From Bradyrhizobium macuxiense (lineage in GTDB: Bacteria > Pseudomonadota > Alphaproteobacteria > Rhizobiales > Xanthobacteraceae), in contig NZ_VITY01000011.1 of the NCBI RefSeq assembly GCF_007993935.1, positions 186,001-250,000 on the forward strand: 64,000 nucleotides of DNA. Reading direction: 5' to 3'. Positions 47,345 to 56,182 of the stretch are shown piece after piece; position 1 is the first letter of the stretch; every line of letters starts with the position of its first letter. A program made the position numbers and the translations under genes. The notes under the pieces were generated by a model. That model searched no databases, was not told the DNA's origin, and saw nothing but the letters and a program-made list of their open reading frames with translations.

Positions 47345-47547
47345 ATATTCATGGGCCCTGCGGCGGTCAAGCGATCCGCACCGAAACGATCTTTGTTGGC
47401 CTTGATATGCAGCTCGATTTGGTGACGCAACAGGCTGATGCCGATACCGGTTCCCATGCGCCCAAGGCCAACAAGAACTATTCTCTGCTTCGCAGTGTTC
47501 GGAACAGCGTTGAGTGATGGTTCTTCGGGAATCGCGATTCTATGCAT
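47345..47547 (-). pseudogene. gnd: N-terminal fragment of 6-phosphogluconate dehydrogenase
   Basis: The ATG at 47547 overlaps the end of the HAD gene. The frame reads SLNAVPNTAKQRIVLVGLGR then MGTGIGISLLRHQIELHI: the Rossmann GxGxMG motif of 6-phosphogluconate/3-hydroxyisobutyrate dehydrogenases. After about 65 residues the similarity ends at LTAAGPM and the frame runs into unrelated sequence, so at least 80% of the gene is gone. The ATG overlap shows it was once co-translated with the HAD gene. Confidence 0.65.
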
Positions 47548-48220
47548 CCCGAAAAAAGCCGTGCCTTTGCAAAATCGGCAACAATTCATGATGGTTGTCG
47601 ATCGTGTAGTCTGGATTCGCCGCCCGCAAGCGCGACTCAGAAACAAATCCTCCGGTGATGGATACGCTTATGAGTCCCAGATTGCGTGCAATATCTGTTT
47701 CGACCGGCATATCGCCGATGATGAAGGTTGACGCCGGCTTCAGGTCGTTTTCCTTCATGTATAGACGAAGCCGCTCTCCTTTGCTCATCGACTTGAATTG
47801 AGTGGCGCGGCTTTCAAAAGCGAGCACGTCGGTTATGTGTTCATTGATTCCAAGTCTTCTCAATTGGGAACGCAGCGGGGCAACTATATGGTTGCTAACG
47901 ATGATGGACGAAGCTGCTTCTCGGCGCGCCAACTCCAGGACGCGGCGCGCGCCCTCGCGCAGATCGGCGTTGCCCGCAAGTGGTTCGTAGGAGTCGTGAA
48001 AGAGGGCGCTTCCATCGCGATCCACCAGCGCAACCTCGTCTTGCGACATTCCGAGACTGCGATAAAGCAGAGATAGCGGGACGTCGCAATGTTCCCGAAA
48101 GGTGTTTATGTCGATCATCGCATGACCAAAGTGAGTTAGTATGTCATTGGTCGTTTTGAGCAGTGCGTACGAATCATCGAGCAGCGTGCCATTCCAATCA
48201 AAGACGAGAACGGGTTTCAT
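47540..48220 (-). CDS. HAD-superfamily hydrolase (phosphoglycolate phosphatase-like)
   Basis: 226 residues with HAD motif I VFDWNGTLLDD, motif II SIIVSNH, the motif III region and motif IV FIIGDMPVETDI. In motif I the usual second aspartate (DxD) is Asn (DWN), which should weaken the general acid; the nucleophile Asp is kept. The cap domain is helical, as in phosphoglycolate-type phosphatases. It precedes the gnd fragment with an overlap, suggesting a lost sugar-phosphate operon. Confidence 0.83.
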   Translation of the reverse strand: MKPVLVFDWNGTLLDDSYALLKTTNDILTHFGHAMIDINTFREHCDVPLSLLYRSLGMSQDEVALVDRDGSALFHDSYEPLAGNADLREGARRVLELARREAASSIIVSNHIVAPLRSQLRRLGINEHITDVLAFESRATQFKSMSKGERLRLYMKENDLKPASTFIIGDMPVETDIARNLGLISVSITGGFVSESRLRAANPDYTIDNHHELLPILQRHGFFRDA

Positions 48221-48267
48221 GATCTGACCTTAAGCAGGGGTTGATTCCGAATAGAGAAGATGGCGCG

Positions 48268-48636
48268 CTAATTCGCGCAAGTTTTTGTTCGCGCTTTTTT
48301 GTTCCGCAGGGGCGGCATCTTGAATGTGAATAGTGATAAATCGCAGCTGTCTTGCCTGCAGGGCAGCGACGATATGAAAGGTGGAAACGGCAGATACGTG
48401 ATCGTGGCTGCGTTAATGAATGCGGCAATGTTACTCTCGATGGTCTTGAGAATTGGTGGCTCGACGTTGTGAAAGCGAAGGTCTTTCGTGCGCTGTTCGG
48501 ATGGTAATCTTTTCCATATCTGCCAGAATGCCAACTGGTCTGGTATGTCTGTACCCATCCCATAGTAGTTCGGGGCCACTATAGGCAGCGAGCCGATCAC
48601 CCAATGTACGGCTTTCGCCCCAGCGATGCCGGACAT
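48268..48636 (-). CDS. Hypothetical protein
   Basis: 122 residues from the ATG at 48636, with GGGGA a few bases upstream. Starts MSGIAGAKAVHWVIGSLPIV, then WKRLPSEQRTKDLRFHNVEP and FINAATITYLPFPPFISSLP. Protein-like in composition, but I recognise no family. The last 30 residues (KMPPLRNKKARTKT) look like frame-run-off. It lies 47 bases upstream of the HAD gene on the same strand. Confidence 0.45.
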   Translation of the reverse strand: MSGIAGAKAVHWVIGSLPIVAPNYYGMGTDIPDQLAFWQIWKRLPSEQRTKDLRFHNVEPPILKTIESNIAAFINAATITYLPFPPFISSLPCRQDSCDLSLFTFKMPPLRNKKARTKTCAN

Positions 48637-49058
48637 GCTATCGTCCCCTTTGTTGAGTAACCGAGGTCCCGGGTCCATTACCGGCGAATATATTCCCGCC
48701 GTCACGCCGAGAAGCACTTCCCCTTAAGCAAGCGCTGTACCAGTCCTTGGACACTTGGTTCGGGCCGCGAGAGCGACCGATTTTAAGAAGTTTCGCCATT
48801 CCGTCTGAGGGCTCGCGTCGTCCGAGTCCCGACACATTGTCTAAAACGCGACTCGCTGGTACGAAGCCGGCCGAGCTCCGACGCTGGTCGTCGACGTCCG
48901 ATGAACGCCCCGGGGATCTTCGCGCTCAAGCTTGCGTGCGCGGCAGTATTAGGGGCGGGCAGGCGTCAGCTAGTGCCGATCGTGATGGCAGCGGTCAAGC
49001 TGCAGGCGACGGCATGCAGCAAGGACGTGGCGGAAAAGTCGCATGGGTAAACTCGCGA

Positions 49059-49890
49059 TCAATGCGACGTTAGGACCGGGATTGTCATCGCCTGAAGCAT
49101 CGTGCGCGTCGAGTGGCCGAGGAGCTTTTCTTTCAGCCAAGAGTAGTGATACCCGCCCATTACCACTAGATCGATGCCCTCGTCTGCTGCGATCGAGTGG
49201 AGGGCCGGTTGGATCTCCGATGCCGGGGACCGACGCGACCTTCGCGGGAAGGCCCGACCTTGCAAGGTACCGTAGCACGTGCTCGGTGGAGCTCTCCGCC
49301 GGCATCGCATCGGGGCCGGTGATCGTGATGATAGTGAGGGCGTCGGCTTCGCGCAGCAGCGGCATGGCGTCGCGCAGAGCGCGCGCTGCGAGCCGGCTGC
49401 CGTCCCAGCGAATTCCGATTTGCTTAGCGGAAAACGCGCCGTAGAAAGTATGGGGCATGAACAGGACCGGGCCGGCAGCCTGGAAAAGGATCTCGTGGGG
49501 AATGACGTTATCGCAGCTATCGTGATCGCGCTTCGGCTGCGTGACGACAGTCAGATCGTGCAGCCGCGCGCTCGCGCAGATGATCTCGCGCCCATCACAT
49601 GGGATCGCACTCAAGGCGCGTGTCGTGTAGCGAATGTCCGAGTTTCCTGCCTCCAGCTCAAAGACACGCAGGGCCGCTTCGGCTCGTTCGAGTGCCTTCG
49701 CATGCTCGACCTCGAAGATCGAAGCGACTGCCGTGCCGGCGCTCGCAATGAGCGGAATGATTGTCCTCTCGTAGCCGATCGCCATCGCATCGAGTTGCGC
49801 CTTCGTGCTGACTGCGAGCGAGATCGATCCATTTACCGCAGAACGCGCCGATAGCTCTGTAGGAATGTGGACCAATATGTTCCCAAACAT
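49059..49890 (-). pseudogene. Universal stress protein (UspA) with a frameshift
   Basis: Tandem UspA-domain protein of about 277 residues. The N-terminal domain begins MFGNILVHIPTELSARSAVN; the second has FYGAFSAKQIGIRWDGSRLA. Near 49215-49230 the reading frame breaks: the first frame turns to Arg/Gly-rich nonsense after KVASVPGIGDPTG, while another minus frame picks up correctly as SEIQPALHSIAADEGIDLVV then MGGYHYSWLKEKLLGHSTRT and stops at 49059. A single-base indel explains this (natural or sequencing). A FixK box at 49984-49997 suits a low-oxygen stress gene. Confidence 0.8.
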
Positions 49891-49983
49891 TGCAGTTCCG
49901 CGAGCGTGAAAACCCTCTGCCTATCGGAGCACGGGCTACGTGGTACAACGTGATCTGCCTAATACGCCTTTGTTGATTGTTGG

Positions 49984-49997
49984 TTGAGCGAGATCAA
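49984..49997. promoter_or_regulatory. FixK box between the UspA gene and downstream plus-strand genes
   Basis: TTGAGCGAGATCAA, a perfect TTGA-N6-TCAA. For the minus strand it predicts a transcript start near 49949, 59 bases before the UspA start. For the plus strand the predicted start is about 50032, shortly before a short ORF at 50053 (AAAGGAAG upstream) and, further on, the gene at 50470. Confidence 0.75.
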
Positions 49998-50469
49998 CCC
50001 GGCCGCGGCACACTTGGCGCAATGGTCTAGTGCCAGGTGGAAAGGAAGCCGTATGACGCGCCTCGCATTTCTAACGGGCCAGATCAGAGGGATCATGTGC
50101 CGCTCGTTCGCTACGATCAAGCCGAATGCCAATGTTCGAAGCCTCTAGCTGTTACGGAAACCGATCAGCTGGGCTTGCCGGTGATCGACGACCGGGGTGC
50201 TCGTCGAAATGGCTTCGGAGGGGGCTTTCCTTCACCAGGAGCGGCTGAACATGGAAACTGGCTGAAGCGTTTCTGGGAACTTGAACAGAACCCCCCTGAG
50301 CGTGAACGCCTGCATACGAAGTTGTCGCGCAGACAAGTGCTTACAACATCTCATATCCCGATCGTCAGTGCCGGAGCCTGATTGGCATCGTCGGTCGCAG
50401 GGAATTGCCTGCGGCGGTGGCGCTATGGTTGTTGAGAGAGGAAACCGCGAGGAAAGGCAGAGCCCATTC
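49998..50469. other. Gap with only unsupported short ORFs
   Basis: An ORF at 50053 of 31 codons (MTRLAFLTGQIRGIM) has a fair ribosome-binding site but no recognisable family. A longer overlapping frame (50037-50381) has a protein-like centre (TDQLGLPVIDDRGAR). One of these may be a broken gene. Confidence 0.35.
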
Positions 50470-50838
50470 ATGACCGAGAGGACAGTTCAAACGCAAGCGC
50501 ACGCGCACGCCGTTATTTGGATCGACCACCGCGTTGCCAAAATCTTCTCGGTAGGGCTAACGGGCGTGAGCGCCTCGGCCGTACGCGCGCATTCGTCATC
50601 CCCTCATCACAAAGCGAGTACGAGTGGCGAGGGCGATTCGACGTTCCTCGCCAGGGTAGGTCAGGCCCTGGGTAGCTGCACCGATCTGCTCATCATCGGG
50701 CCGGGCATCGAGAAAACCAAGCTGATGCACTTTCTGAAGACGAACAGGCCGACCCTCGCTCTACACGTCGAATCGAGCGATCATCCTACCGAGCGAGAAA
50801 TTGTAGCGCTGGGACGAAAGCGCTTCCGCCTCGATTGA
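50470..50838 (+). CDS. Small eRF1-domain-like (baeRF-type) protein
   Basis: 122 residues from the ATG at 50470 (GAGGAAAG upstream). The N-terminus HAVIWIDHRVAKIFSVG and the C-terminus LLIIGPGIEKTKLMHFLKTN then SDHPTEREIVALGRKRFR match the bacterial proteins related to eRF1 domain 3, annotated elsewhere as 'translational machinery protein'. Exact function unknown. The frame is open upstream to 50281 without pattern. Confidence 0.65.
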   Translation: MTERTVQTQAHAHAVIWIDHRVAKIFSVGLTGVSASAVRAHSSSPHHKASTSGEGDSTFLARVGQALGSCTDLLIIGPGIEKTKLMHFLKTNRPTLALHVESSDHPTEREIVALGRKRFRLD

Positions 50839-51349
50839 CCAACCAAGACAAGACTAAGCACGTTGCCTGAGTGCGGCGAGGCAATCGACCCCGGTTTCCA
50901 TTTAAGAAGGCCGCCGCTTTACGGTGTCCTTGATGGCCAGCTAGAAGGGCCCTGGTGGGAGGTAATTTTCCGCACCACACGGCGGCCGGTGAGTTGGGCT
51001 AGGCGGCTGCAGTGTCGCAGCGCGGTCGCCCGTCAGTGCCGGAGGCGAGATATTGCCGTTCGATGTTGTTGCCCTCGGGCATTTGTCGTTGTCGTGATAC
51101 ACGCTTCTCGAATTTGGTCTTGTGTTACCACCTGCTGGTAGTGTCGGTCGCAAACACATCTTACGGGCCCTGGCGCGCTGCACAAAGCAGCAGGCGCCTC
51201 CGTTCGCCCTCCTGCGACACCATGCAATGTCTGAGTCTGGCCTAGATCGGGTATTTTCGCCTCGAAGCATCGCGCTATTAGTAGCAATTCACGCCCGTCG
51301 TCGCTGGGCGTCCCAGTGCAGCGTACATCGTGACCCGGCCCGGGCCGAA
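50839..51349. other. Gap without a recognisable gene
   Basis: About 510 bases of short ORFs; no hairpins or operator sites noted. Confidence 0.4.
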
Positions 51350-51760
51350 TCAAAGCGGCGCGACGGCGACGACACGATAAGGATGCGTGCCATCCGCCTC
51401 GCGGACGGAAACATATTCGCCGAGCCGGAAGCGTTCATCGCCAAGGTGATATCCTGCTTCGTCTTCCGTGATGCCTGTCACGTCGTAGTGAAAATGCCAG
51501 CCGCCGCCCGGACCTCGCACCAGATGGCCAAGCTGATCCGCTTGATCGGGGCGTTGACGGACGATGCGGCAGGCATCCCGATTGGTCTTCCAGACATGGA
51601 CGTCGATCCGAGACACGGTGTCCAGCGGGGCGACCATGACATAGGCGATAGCCGAGGAGCCCTCGGGATGATCGGGATCGCGCGCGCGTTCGAGCCGGAT
51701 GTACCTGAACGAGTGCGGCAACGACGTGTTTTGCAGCGGCTTGAAAGCAGCGCGGTTCAT
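51350..51760 (-). CDS. Hypothetical protein behind a FixK box
   Basis: 136 residues, MNRAAFKPLQNTSLPHSFRY and onward, with SSAIAYVMVAPLDTVSRIDV and GPGGGWHFHYDVTGITEDEA. The sequence is balanced and looks like a real soluble beta-rich protein; I recognise no named family. A perfect FixK box (51838-51851) would place the transcript start 43 bases before the ATG, so it is probably induced at low oxygen. Confidence 0.68.
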   Translation of the reverse strand: MNRAAFKPLQNTSLPHSFRYIRLERARDPDHPEGSSAIAYVMVAPLDTVSRIDVHVWKTNRDACRIVRQRPDQADQLGHLVRGPGGGWHFHYDVTGITEDEAGYHLGDERFRLGEYVSVREADGTHPYRVVAVAPL

Positions 51761-51837
51761 CGAAAACTCCTGAGCGCCTTAACCTAGTGTTTTCCGGCTG
51801 GGCGGCGTCAATGCTAGCTGTGCGCTCCACCTCGTCG

Positions 51838-51851
51838 TTGATGTGAGTCAA
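51838..51851 (-). promoter_or_regulatory. FixK box of the gene at 51350-51760
   Basis: TTGATGTGAGTCAA, a perfect TTGA-N6-TCAA, centred 84 bases before the ATG. Confidence 0.75.
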
Positions 51852-52021
51852 AAGCACCTCGTAGAATACCGCTTTCGACCAGAGTGGCGCGCTCACAGGC
51901 AAGTATCTTCGTCTAGACAGCGCAGCCGGGATAAGCCATTTATTCGCCGGCTCGCGATACGCTTAAGCTGAGCGGCGATCGCGCTCCTCATCAACTCGGT
52001 CATGCTGCGGAGTCGGGCTGG

Positions 52022-52630
52022 CTATGAGTCTCCCTCGTGCACCTCGACCTTGCGAGGGCTGATGCCAAGGTCGTTGCCTATCACGTTGTGATCTTCCCCG
52101 CCAGTAACCCCCGCAGGACGTCGCGCTCGCGCGGCGAGAGATTAGGGAGGCGGGCTTCAGCCTGGAACTTCGCCGCGTCATCGGCGGGCTTCGGCGGCCG
52201 CCTTCCAAGGCGCCATCGATTGCGCAGCTGCACCTGGTCCTCGAATAGGCTTTTCGATGAAGTCGGCTGCGCCCGCCTTCATCGCTTCAACCGCGAGTGC
52301 TAGGTGACCATAGCTGGTCATCAGGATGACCGGGCAGGCGATAGCAACGGCCTTGGCTTGCGGACCGTTTCCTGCCCGCTCATTCCTGGCATGCGAATAT
52401 CTCGTGGGATGCCGTCATCGATCACAAGAAAGATGCGTCTTTCAGTCAGGCCTCTTCTCCAACCTCTGCAAACGTCAGTGTGAACTGAAAGAGCGTGCCG
52501 CCACGGATTTTTCCGCGCGACGATGTGACCGCCATGCGATTCGACGATCGTCCGGCAGATCGATAGCCCGACACCCATGCCGCGCTCTTTCGTCGCGGCA
52601 AAGGGCTGAAAGAAGAGATCGATGATGTCA
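52022..52630 (-). pseudogene. Decayed fixL-fixJ two-component pair
   Basis: Read on the minus strand through several frames, the region first shows the end of a FixL-type histidine kinase: LFFQPFAATKERGMGVGLSI then CRTIVESHGGHIVA (G2 box) and, in another frame, GTLFQFTLTFAEVGEEA. It then shows a FixJ-type regulator: FLVIDD, RDIRMPGMSGQE (receiver pieces with a deletion between), MTSYGHLALAVEAMKAGAAD then FIEKP, and the output domain LPNLSPRERDVLRGLLAGKI followed, after a frameshift, by VIGNDLGISPRKVEVH. At least three frame changes and a lost sensor half make it non-functional. Its presence beside FixK boxes suggests this block once carried its own FixLJ sensor. Confidence 0.8.
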
Positions 52631-52680
52631 GGGCTGGTACCAAGCAGTATCGATGGCAACACAATACAGGAGAGCCGGTA

Positions 52681-52914
52681 CTATCTGGGCCAGACACGCC
52701 AATGGGTGGGCCGTACGGCAACGCGATCTCCGGTCTTCGCCCTGATCCAGCCGCCGAAGATGCGGCGGCAGGGGAAGACCAACCGGTGAATGGTGCTGCC
52801 CTCGATCACGGCAATTTCCAGATCGCGATTAAAGGGGGCGGTTTCGATCCGTTCCCAGGTAATCCGATCGTTAGCTCCGGAATGCTGTTCATAGTTGCAG
52901 ATTGACAAGTTCAC
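52681..52914 (-). CDS. Small hypothetical protein
   Basis: About 77 residues from a GTG at 52914 preceded by AAAGGGA. The core ITWERIETAPFNRDLEIAVI and RIFGGWIRAKTGDRVAVRPT, ending THWRVW, resembles short rhizobial proteins with 'W..I...P...L.LAV......L.FPC......W......R....PTHWR.W'. Function unknown. Confidence 0.6.
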   Translation of the reverse strand: MNLSICNYEQHSGANDRITWERIETAPFNRDLEIAVIEGSTIHRLVFPCRRIFGGWIRAKTGDRVAVRPTHWRVWPR

Positions 52915-53072
52915 GCATCCCTTTGAACAGGCCTGACGAGATCGCCAGTCTGCCGCGCGAGCAGGTTCGGCGTCCAATCTGCCCTCGGTCTCGATCGCGC
53001 AAGTGGTCTGCCGGTTGCCGCCCGCCGTGACGCCATTGCCGTACGGGGGCAGGATCTACTCGGCAGCCCAGA

Positions 53073-53204
53073 TCATGGCTGCGAACAACTGCCAAGCTTC
53101 AGTCGGATCGATCTCGACCAGCTCAAGTCCGTGTCGGTTAGCATCTCCGACGCTGCCTTGACTGCAGCTTCCGCCCCGGCGCCCGCGCTGGCTATCGCTG
53201 TCAT
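53073..53204 (-). pseudogene. Small gene, probably frameshifted
   Basis: The ATG at 53204 has GGAGGA upstream and opens MTAIASAGAGAEAAVKAASE. This frame continues as Arg/Ser-rich sequence to a stop at 53073, while the neighbouring frame gives a far more natural end (GLELVEIDPTEAWQLFAAMI). A one-base indel around 53145 would restore a 45-50 residue protein. Unrecognised. Confidence 0.45.
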
Positions 53205-53353
53205 GTTGAACATCCTCCGTTGATTGGAGTCTTCTTAGCGCTATTATCGTGAGGCGCTTATTGGTTGACTGATTTGCCTCCACTGAGCGCGTTCCAGAGC
53301 TTCGCATTACCGAAGCGAGTTCCAGAAGGGGGGCGGCCACCGGTCAATCGGGC

Positions 53354-53545
53354 CTAGCGGCGCTCCCCGATCATCGCGCCGGTCCGCAGGTTGATGAAGT
53401 GGACTCCGTCGCAGGCGGCGCACGTTACAGGGTGCAGGTCGTCGGTTCCAAGCTCGGGGGTTTCGTCCGGCAGAAGGCTCTGGACCCGATCGCCCGTATT
53501 TGGGCACGAAAAGATGATGGGGCGCCAAGTTTTTCTGTCCGCCAT
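53354..53545 (-). CDS. Small Cys-containing protein behind a FixK box
   Basis: 63 residues, MADRKTWRPIIFSCPNTGDR then VTCAACDGVHFINLRTG. Cysteines in SCPNTG and CAAC suggest a zinc ribbon; the pattern is that of small bradyrhizobial proteins. A perfect FixK box (53600-53613) predicts a transcript start 20 bases before the ATG. Function unknown. Confidence 0.68.
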   Translation of the reverse strand: MADRKTWRPIIFSCPNTGDRVQSLLPDETPELGTDDLHPVTCAACDGVHFINLRTGAMIGERR

Positions 53546-53599
53546 GTACCTGACCTTGACTGGGAAGGTGATCTCTATCGGCAGGCCGCAACCGACGTA

Positions 53600-53613
53600 T
53601 TGATGCTGGTCAA
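53600..53613 (-). promoter_or_regulatory. FixK box of the gene at 53354-53545
   Basis: TTGATGCTGGTCAA, a perfect TTGA-N6-TCAA, centred 61 bases before the ATG on the minus strand. Confidence 0.75.
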
Positions 53614-53761
53614 AAAAGCCGACGCGCGTCTAAAACGGCTTGTTGCGTTGCGATCGTCGCGCGGGCGGCTGGCTGTCTCGGATTGTCGCCGGCGCTGGCC
53701 GCAGCAACCAGTCTTGGCGCTGAAGCCGTGGCCTTCGGGCTCATCGTAGCGCCGGTCCTAT

Positions 53762-53775
53762 TTGATGCACGTCAA
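53762..53775 (+). promoter_or_regulatory. FixK box of the DUF6455 gene
   Basis: TTGATGCACGTCAA, a perfect TTGA-N6-TCAA, flanked by T and AA. It predicts a transcript start about 14 bases before the ATG at 53824. It forms a divergent pair with the box at 53600-53613, 162 bases away. Confidence 0.75.
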
Positions 53776-53823
53776 AAGCCGACCTGTCTCTATGAGCTAA
53801 GGGTGGCCAGATGGATATGATAC

Positions 53824-54252
53824 ATGGTTACTCGACCCGAACACAGCAGTAGTTTTTGGCTCTTCGGAAATCTGATCAGCCGGTTACGGACGATTCTGGC
53901 TCGACAGTCCGAGCTGGCTTGTTTGAGCCGTCAGGATATCGACGCAATCGCGCGCGAGCTCAGACTCTCCACGTCCGAGTTTCGAGCATTGGCGCAACGT
54001 CCTGGAGCCCCCGAGCTTTTAAGTAAGCGCCTCGCACTTGCGGGGCTCTCGGAGAAAGCGTTCGCCGCTCACCACGGCGACGTCTTACACGATCTGCAGC
54101 GGGTGTGCGGCCTGTGTCAGTCCAAACGCCGCTGTGCCGCGGAGCTCAATCAAGAGAAGCATGCAAGCCCTCCAAAATGGTGTCCGAACGAACAAACGCT
54201 GCGTGCGCTCAATCGTGAAGCCGCCAGCCACGCACGGCGCTTCCTCGATTGA
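53824..54252 (+). CDS. DUF6455 family protein
   Basis: 142 residues. The N-terminal half is helical (LSRQDIDAIARELRLSTSEF); the C-terminal half carries the family's cysteine signature VCGLCQSKRRCAAELN followed by WCPNEQTLRAL. The four cysteines may bind metal or a cluster. DUF6455 genes are frequently found near microaerobic respiration genes in alphaproteobacteria, which fits the FixK box just upstream. Activity unknown. Confidence 0.8.
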   Translation: MVTRPEHSSSFWLFGNLISRLRTILARQSELACLSRQDIDAIARELRLSTSEFRALAQRPGAPELLSKRLALAGLSEKAFAAHHGDVLHDLQRVCGLCQSKRRCAAELNQEKHASPPKWCPNEQTLRALNREAASHARRFLD

Positions 54253-55206
54253 TGCCGCTCATTCACGCGTCGCTGGCAACGGCGCAGCCCGCGGCCTCCA
54301 TGATCCTCAACCGCTACCATGATAGGCCGCACTCAAAGATGTAGATCAATGGACCGATCGAATTGCGACCTCGGTTGGGGCAATTCGCCTCGACCGGCCC
54401 GCTCGGCCAGATCCTACAGACGGTCCAGTTCGGCGCGCCTTCATGTTCAATGGGCTGCGAGCGCCGAGAAGCGAGGCAGTCCGACGGAAGACTAGTCCAT
54501 CTGCCTCCGCTTGAAATTGCGCTGCATTCATCGGGCTACCCGGCATTCTATGGTTACTGAAGAGCGGCCAATATGACGATCTCGGCCGTGCCGTCACCGC
54601 CGACGAGCCCGGACACGCTCAATCTCGATCCAAAATGTGAAAATAAACCAGTGCGACCGCGGACCCGATCGTCGCCGCTTCCCCGGCGAAGGCCAACGCG
54701 AACGTCCGGTCGGCGCGCCGCTGCGATTTGGGCGACGCGGGACCAGCCCGACGAATGATCGGCCTTTCTTGATGGTAGTAAGCCGCTACGGTCGCCAACA
54801 GTTCATCTGGAGCTCGTTCAGGTTGCCAGTAGCGTCACGCGTTGTGACAGAACAACCGGCTCCATAGTCGCGGCATCGAGCAACACGTCGCCATGGCGGA
54901 GGAAAAGCGGACACAATTCCGCTCGTTATCGATCACCGCAAGTCAGATCGCGCAGTCGAAGGGGACACAAAAGAATCTCGCCGTCCAAAGCAGTAGCTGG
55001 CGAAATAACGAGGTGAATGTTCGACGCATGTGGCAAGTCACCTGGGATCGGTGAGGCTAAGCATCGCACGTCAGCATCGCTGAGCGCGATTGACGTCACT
55101 CAACGAGGCGCCTGCATAATTCGCGATGCAATGGCTCCGTCAAGAAGCGCGTAAGCTCTACTCGCAACCTCGCAGAGATCCGCTCCATCGTAGACCGTTG
55201 AGCTGA
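54253..55206. other. 950 bases without a gene, containing an orphan FixK box
   Basis: No supported ORF. The perfect FixK box at 55090-55103 has no gene at the expected distance on either strand; a 28-codon minus-strand ORF starting near 55025 is the only candidate. The genes once served by it may have been deleted. Confidence 0.45.
55090..55103. promoter_or_regulatory. Orphan FixK box
   Basis: TTGACGTCACTCAA, a perfect TTGA-N6-TCAA, without an associated gene. Confidence 0.6.
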
Positions 55207-55338
55207 TTATCGTCGATAACGCAACCTCTCGCTTACGGTTTCGCCCGATTTACGTTGGCGCGAGTGTTCTCTTTCCAATCGTTGCTCAAATGCGAGCTGC
55301 CATGGCAGTGATGTGTCGCCTTTCGCCAGCTTTTGCAT
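55207..55338 (-). CDS. Possible 43-residue protein
   Basis: MQKLAKGDTSLPWQLAFEQR followed by a basic, helical tail. Natural composition, but the start signal is weak. Unrecognised. Confidence 0.35.
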   Translation of the reverse strand: MQKLAKGDTSLPWQLAFEQRLEREHSRQRKSGETVSERLRYRR

Positions 55339-55943
55339 GGTGGACGTGGTCAGTCCGCCATACGGAATATATGTCAAACAAAGTTGCATTGTTTATCTGG
55401 TATATATATTTGCAATCCAATCATCTGCAAAGGCTAGAAAAATGTGCCGCTTCCTGGATACATAGGCCGAGTCTATCGCTCATGACGCAGCCCCCAGTGC
55501 GAAACGGTAGTGCGGTTGGATCGGTCTCATCTGCTTCTACCGTGATTTGTTATGGTCTCTTCCAATGACGCCAATCCCGGCGGTGGGTTTAGGGTCGAGC
55601 AAATATCCTTTGGATAGGATTAGAACGAATATGAGTGACGACGTTCGGATCAATTTTCAAGCGTCACACAGGCTCGCCGAAAGCGGCCCTCGCTCAACGG
55701 CAGGCCTCGCCGTACTCACGTATGATTGTCGATAGTACGCTCGATTATTACGTTCGAGAACTTATAGCGAGGCCGGCGAGAGTCACTTACTCAAGTACAC
55801 AGCCGCGATGAGTAATTGGAGTCTGTTTCTGAACACGTCACCGAACTTGTACGAGTGTGCGAGTTCCTCTGAGTGGCGCTTTTAACGGTCGTCGCTGCGA
55901 AAAAACTGTGTTACAAGCCGCCCTCTCACAAGGAGCATTCAGG
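55339..55943. other. Gap without a recognisable gene
   Basis: About 600 bases, locally AT-rich near 55380-55430 (TGGTATATATATTTG), unlike its surroundings. No supported ORF. Confidence 0.35.
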
Positions 55944-56129
55944 GTGAAGAAAGTAACGAAGAAACGCATCAAGCGGCGCGAGTGGACCAAAGAAGATATC
56001 AAAGAGCTCAAGGCCCATTCGAAGTCCCGGACTCCGGTCATAAAAATATCAAAAATGACCAAACGCACTATCGGTGCGCTGCGTCAGAAGGCCTTACATC
56101 TCGGGATCGGACTCGGTCATCAGCGATAG
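55944..56129 (+). CDS. Small basic Myb/SANT-like protein
   Basis: 61 residues from a GTG at 55944; AAGGAG lies eight bases upstream, which decides the start over longer versions of the frame. The sequence (KRREWTKEDIKELKAHSKSR then ISKMTKRTIGALRQKALHLG) has the W...E...L......P...I...M.RT..A.R.KA pattern of short SANT/Myb-like DNA-binding proteins common in rhizobia. Probably a DNA-binding protein. A hairpin follows at 56161-56182. Confidence 0.7.
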   Translation: MKKVTKKRIKRREWTKEDIKELKAHSKSRTPVIKISKMTKRTIGALRQKALHLGIGLGHQR

Positions 56130-56160
56130 CTTACTAAACCAGCACCGAAACTGGTGGAGT

Positions 56161-56182
56161 GGGGCGGCTAACAGGCCGCCCC
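56161..56182. repeat. GC-rich palindrome 1
   Basis: GGGGCGGC, a 6-base loop, then GCCGCCCC. Lies 32 bases after the small DNA-binding protein gene and could end its transcript, though no T-run follows (TTGATC). A near-identical palindrome is at 56333-56354. Confidence 0.55.
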
